Assembly: GCA_903921965.1 (NCBI GenBank)
Contig: CAIXSE010000033.1
Location: forward strand, 1-5,281
DNA from: an uncultured Thermoleophilia bacterium
GTDB lineage: Bacteria > Actinomycetota > Thermoleophilia > UBA2241
Direction: 5' to 3'
DNA length: 5,281 nucleotides
Within the stretch, counting starts at the first letter, position 1. The number at the start of each line of letters is the position of its first letter. The position numbers and the translations under genes were made by a program. This document shows positions 1-5,281 of this stretch, piece by piece. The notes beneath the pieces were generated by a model. It had not been told where the DNA came from. It searched no databases and saw only the letters and a program-made list of their open reading frames with translations.

Positions 1-1
1 C

Positions 2-2764
<2,763 letters not shown>

Positions 2765-2807
2765 GCCCGGGCGCCGCCGGCTCCGGGTGCTCGTGCCGGC
2801 CGACGCA

Positions 2808-2824
2808 GGCGGGCCCGGCCCGTC
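2808..2824 (+). terminator. Candidate GC-rich hairpin after gene 1 (weak)
   Basis: A 7-bp stem (GGCGGGC pairing with GCCCGTC, including one G-U pair) closes a 3-base CCG loop, starting 44 bases after the gene 1 stop codon. There is no T-tract, so it is not a classical intrinsic terminator; U-less hairpins are proposed to act in some high-GC bacteria. A longer-range pairing, 2772-2780 with 2834-2842 (CGCCGCCGG with CCGGCGGCG), encloses it. Such stems arise easily by chance at this GC content, so support is low. Confidence 0.25.
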
Positions 2825-2900
2825 ACCGCGGCTCCGGCGGCGTGCGCCCGTGCCGCTCCGGTCGCGTTCTGCCTGCACAGGGTCTAGACGACGTTCCCAG

Positions 2901-2934
2901 GGTCAACATAGCAGGCATGATGTATGGTTCCGCA
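2901..2934 (+). promoter_or_regulatory. Candidate promoter region for gene 2 (weak)
   Basis: The stretch around 2880-2930 is visibly less GC-rich than anything else in the window. TATGGT at 2923-2928 fits the loose actinobacterial -10 pattern TANNNT. No convincing -35 is seen at 16-18 bases upstream; GGTCAA near 2901 is a poor match. A start near 2935 would give a leader of about 40 bases before ATG 2976. This suggests gene 2 may be transcribed independently of gene 1, but read-through from gene 1 is equally possible. Confidence 0.3.
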
Positions 2935-2956
2935 CAGAGCCCCCGCTGTCCGGCGC

Positions 2957-2961
2957 GAGGG
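2957..2961 (+). promoter_or_regulatory. Possible ribosome-binding site of gene 2, unusually far from the start
   Basis: GAGGG is the only purine-rich Shine-Dalgarno-like stretch close to the gene 2 start. Its 14-base spacing to ATG 2976 is longer than the usual 5-9 bases, so initiation may be inefficient. No in-frame ATG, GTG or TTG is better placed near it. Confidence 0.35.
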
Positions 2962-2975
2962 CTTCCCTGGCATCC

Positions 2976-5281
<2,306 letters not shown>

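Larger units (their letters stand above)
2765..2975. other. Intergenic region between the two paralogous kinase genes
   Basis: The gap of 211 bases contains no supported gene. Its left part (2765-2870) is extremely GC-rich with short potential hairpins. Its right part (about 2875-2935) is more AT-rich, with the 8-base palindrome GTCTAGAC at 2882-2889 and the candidate -10 element. A long antisense open frame covers part of it, but that frame is a compositional shadow of gene 2 and is not annotated. Confidence 0.7.

Overview
The window is very GC-rich. Third codon positions are almost all G or C, which suggests a high-GC bacterium, most plausibly an actinobacterium. No taxonomic marker is present, and the protein architectures (multi-PAS/GAF hybrid kinases) also occur in Proteobacteria, Chloroflexi and Cyanobacteria, so the assignment is tentative.

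Layout: two large sensor histidine kinase genes lie in tandem on the + strand, and both are cut by the window edges. Gene 1 (2..2764, 5' end missing) encodes the tail of one PAS domain, three full PAS domains, a helical linker, a complete HisKA/HATPase transmitter, a receiver domain and a helical C-terminal extension. A 211-bp intergenic gap (2765..2975) holds a weak candidate terminator, a less GC-rich patch with a candidate promoter, and a poorly spaced ribosome-binding site. Gene 2 (2976..5281, 3' end missing) encodes PAS-PAS-GAF-PAS-PAS-linker and the start of a HisKA domain; the window ends 65 bases after the H-box histidine codon. It has no visible membrane segment, so it looks like a cytoplasmic sensor.

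The genes are paralogues. From 551/4347 to the window end they align at a constant offset of 3796 with no net gap. Identity jumps from about 68% (last-but-one PAS) to about 96.5% (last PAS, linker and H-box) at 880/4676. This looks like a shared transmitter module, recently duplicated or homogenised by gene conversion, fitted with different sensor arrays.

The two kinases probably read different cytosolic cues and feed a similar phosphotransfer core. The gene 1 receiver lacks the usual phosphoacceptor Asp (Ala in its place), one Asp of the acidic pair and the switch Thr/Ser, so it may be a pseudo-receiver. No separate response regulator gene, RNA gene, mobile element or CRISPR array was seen.
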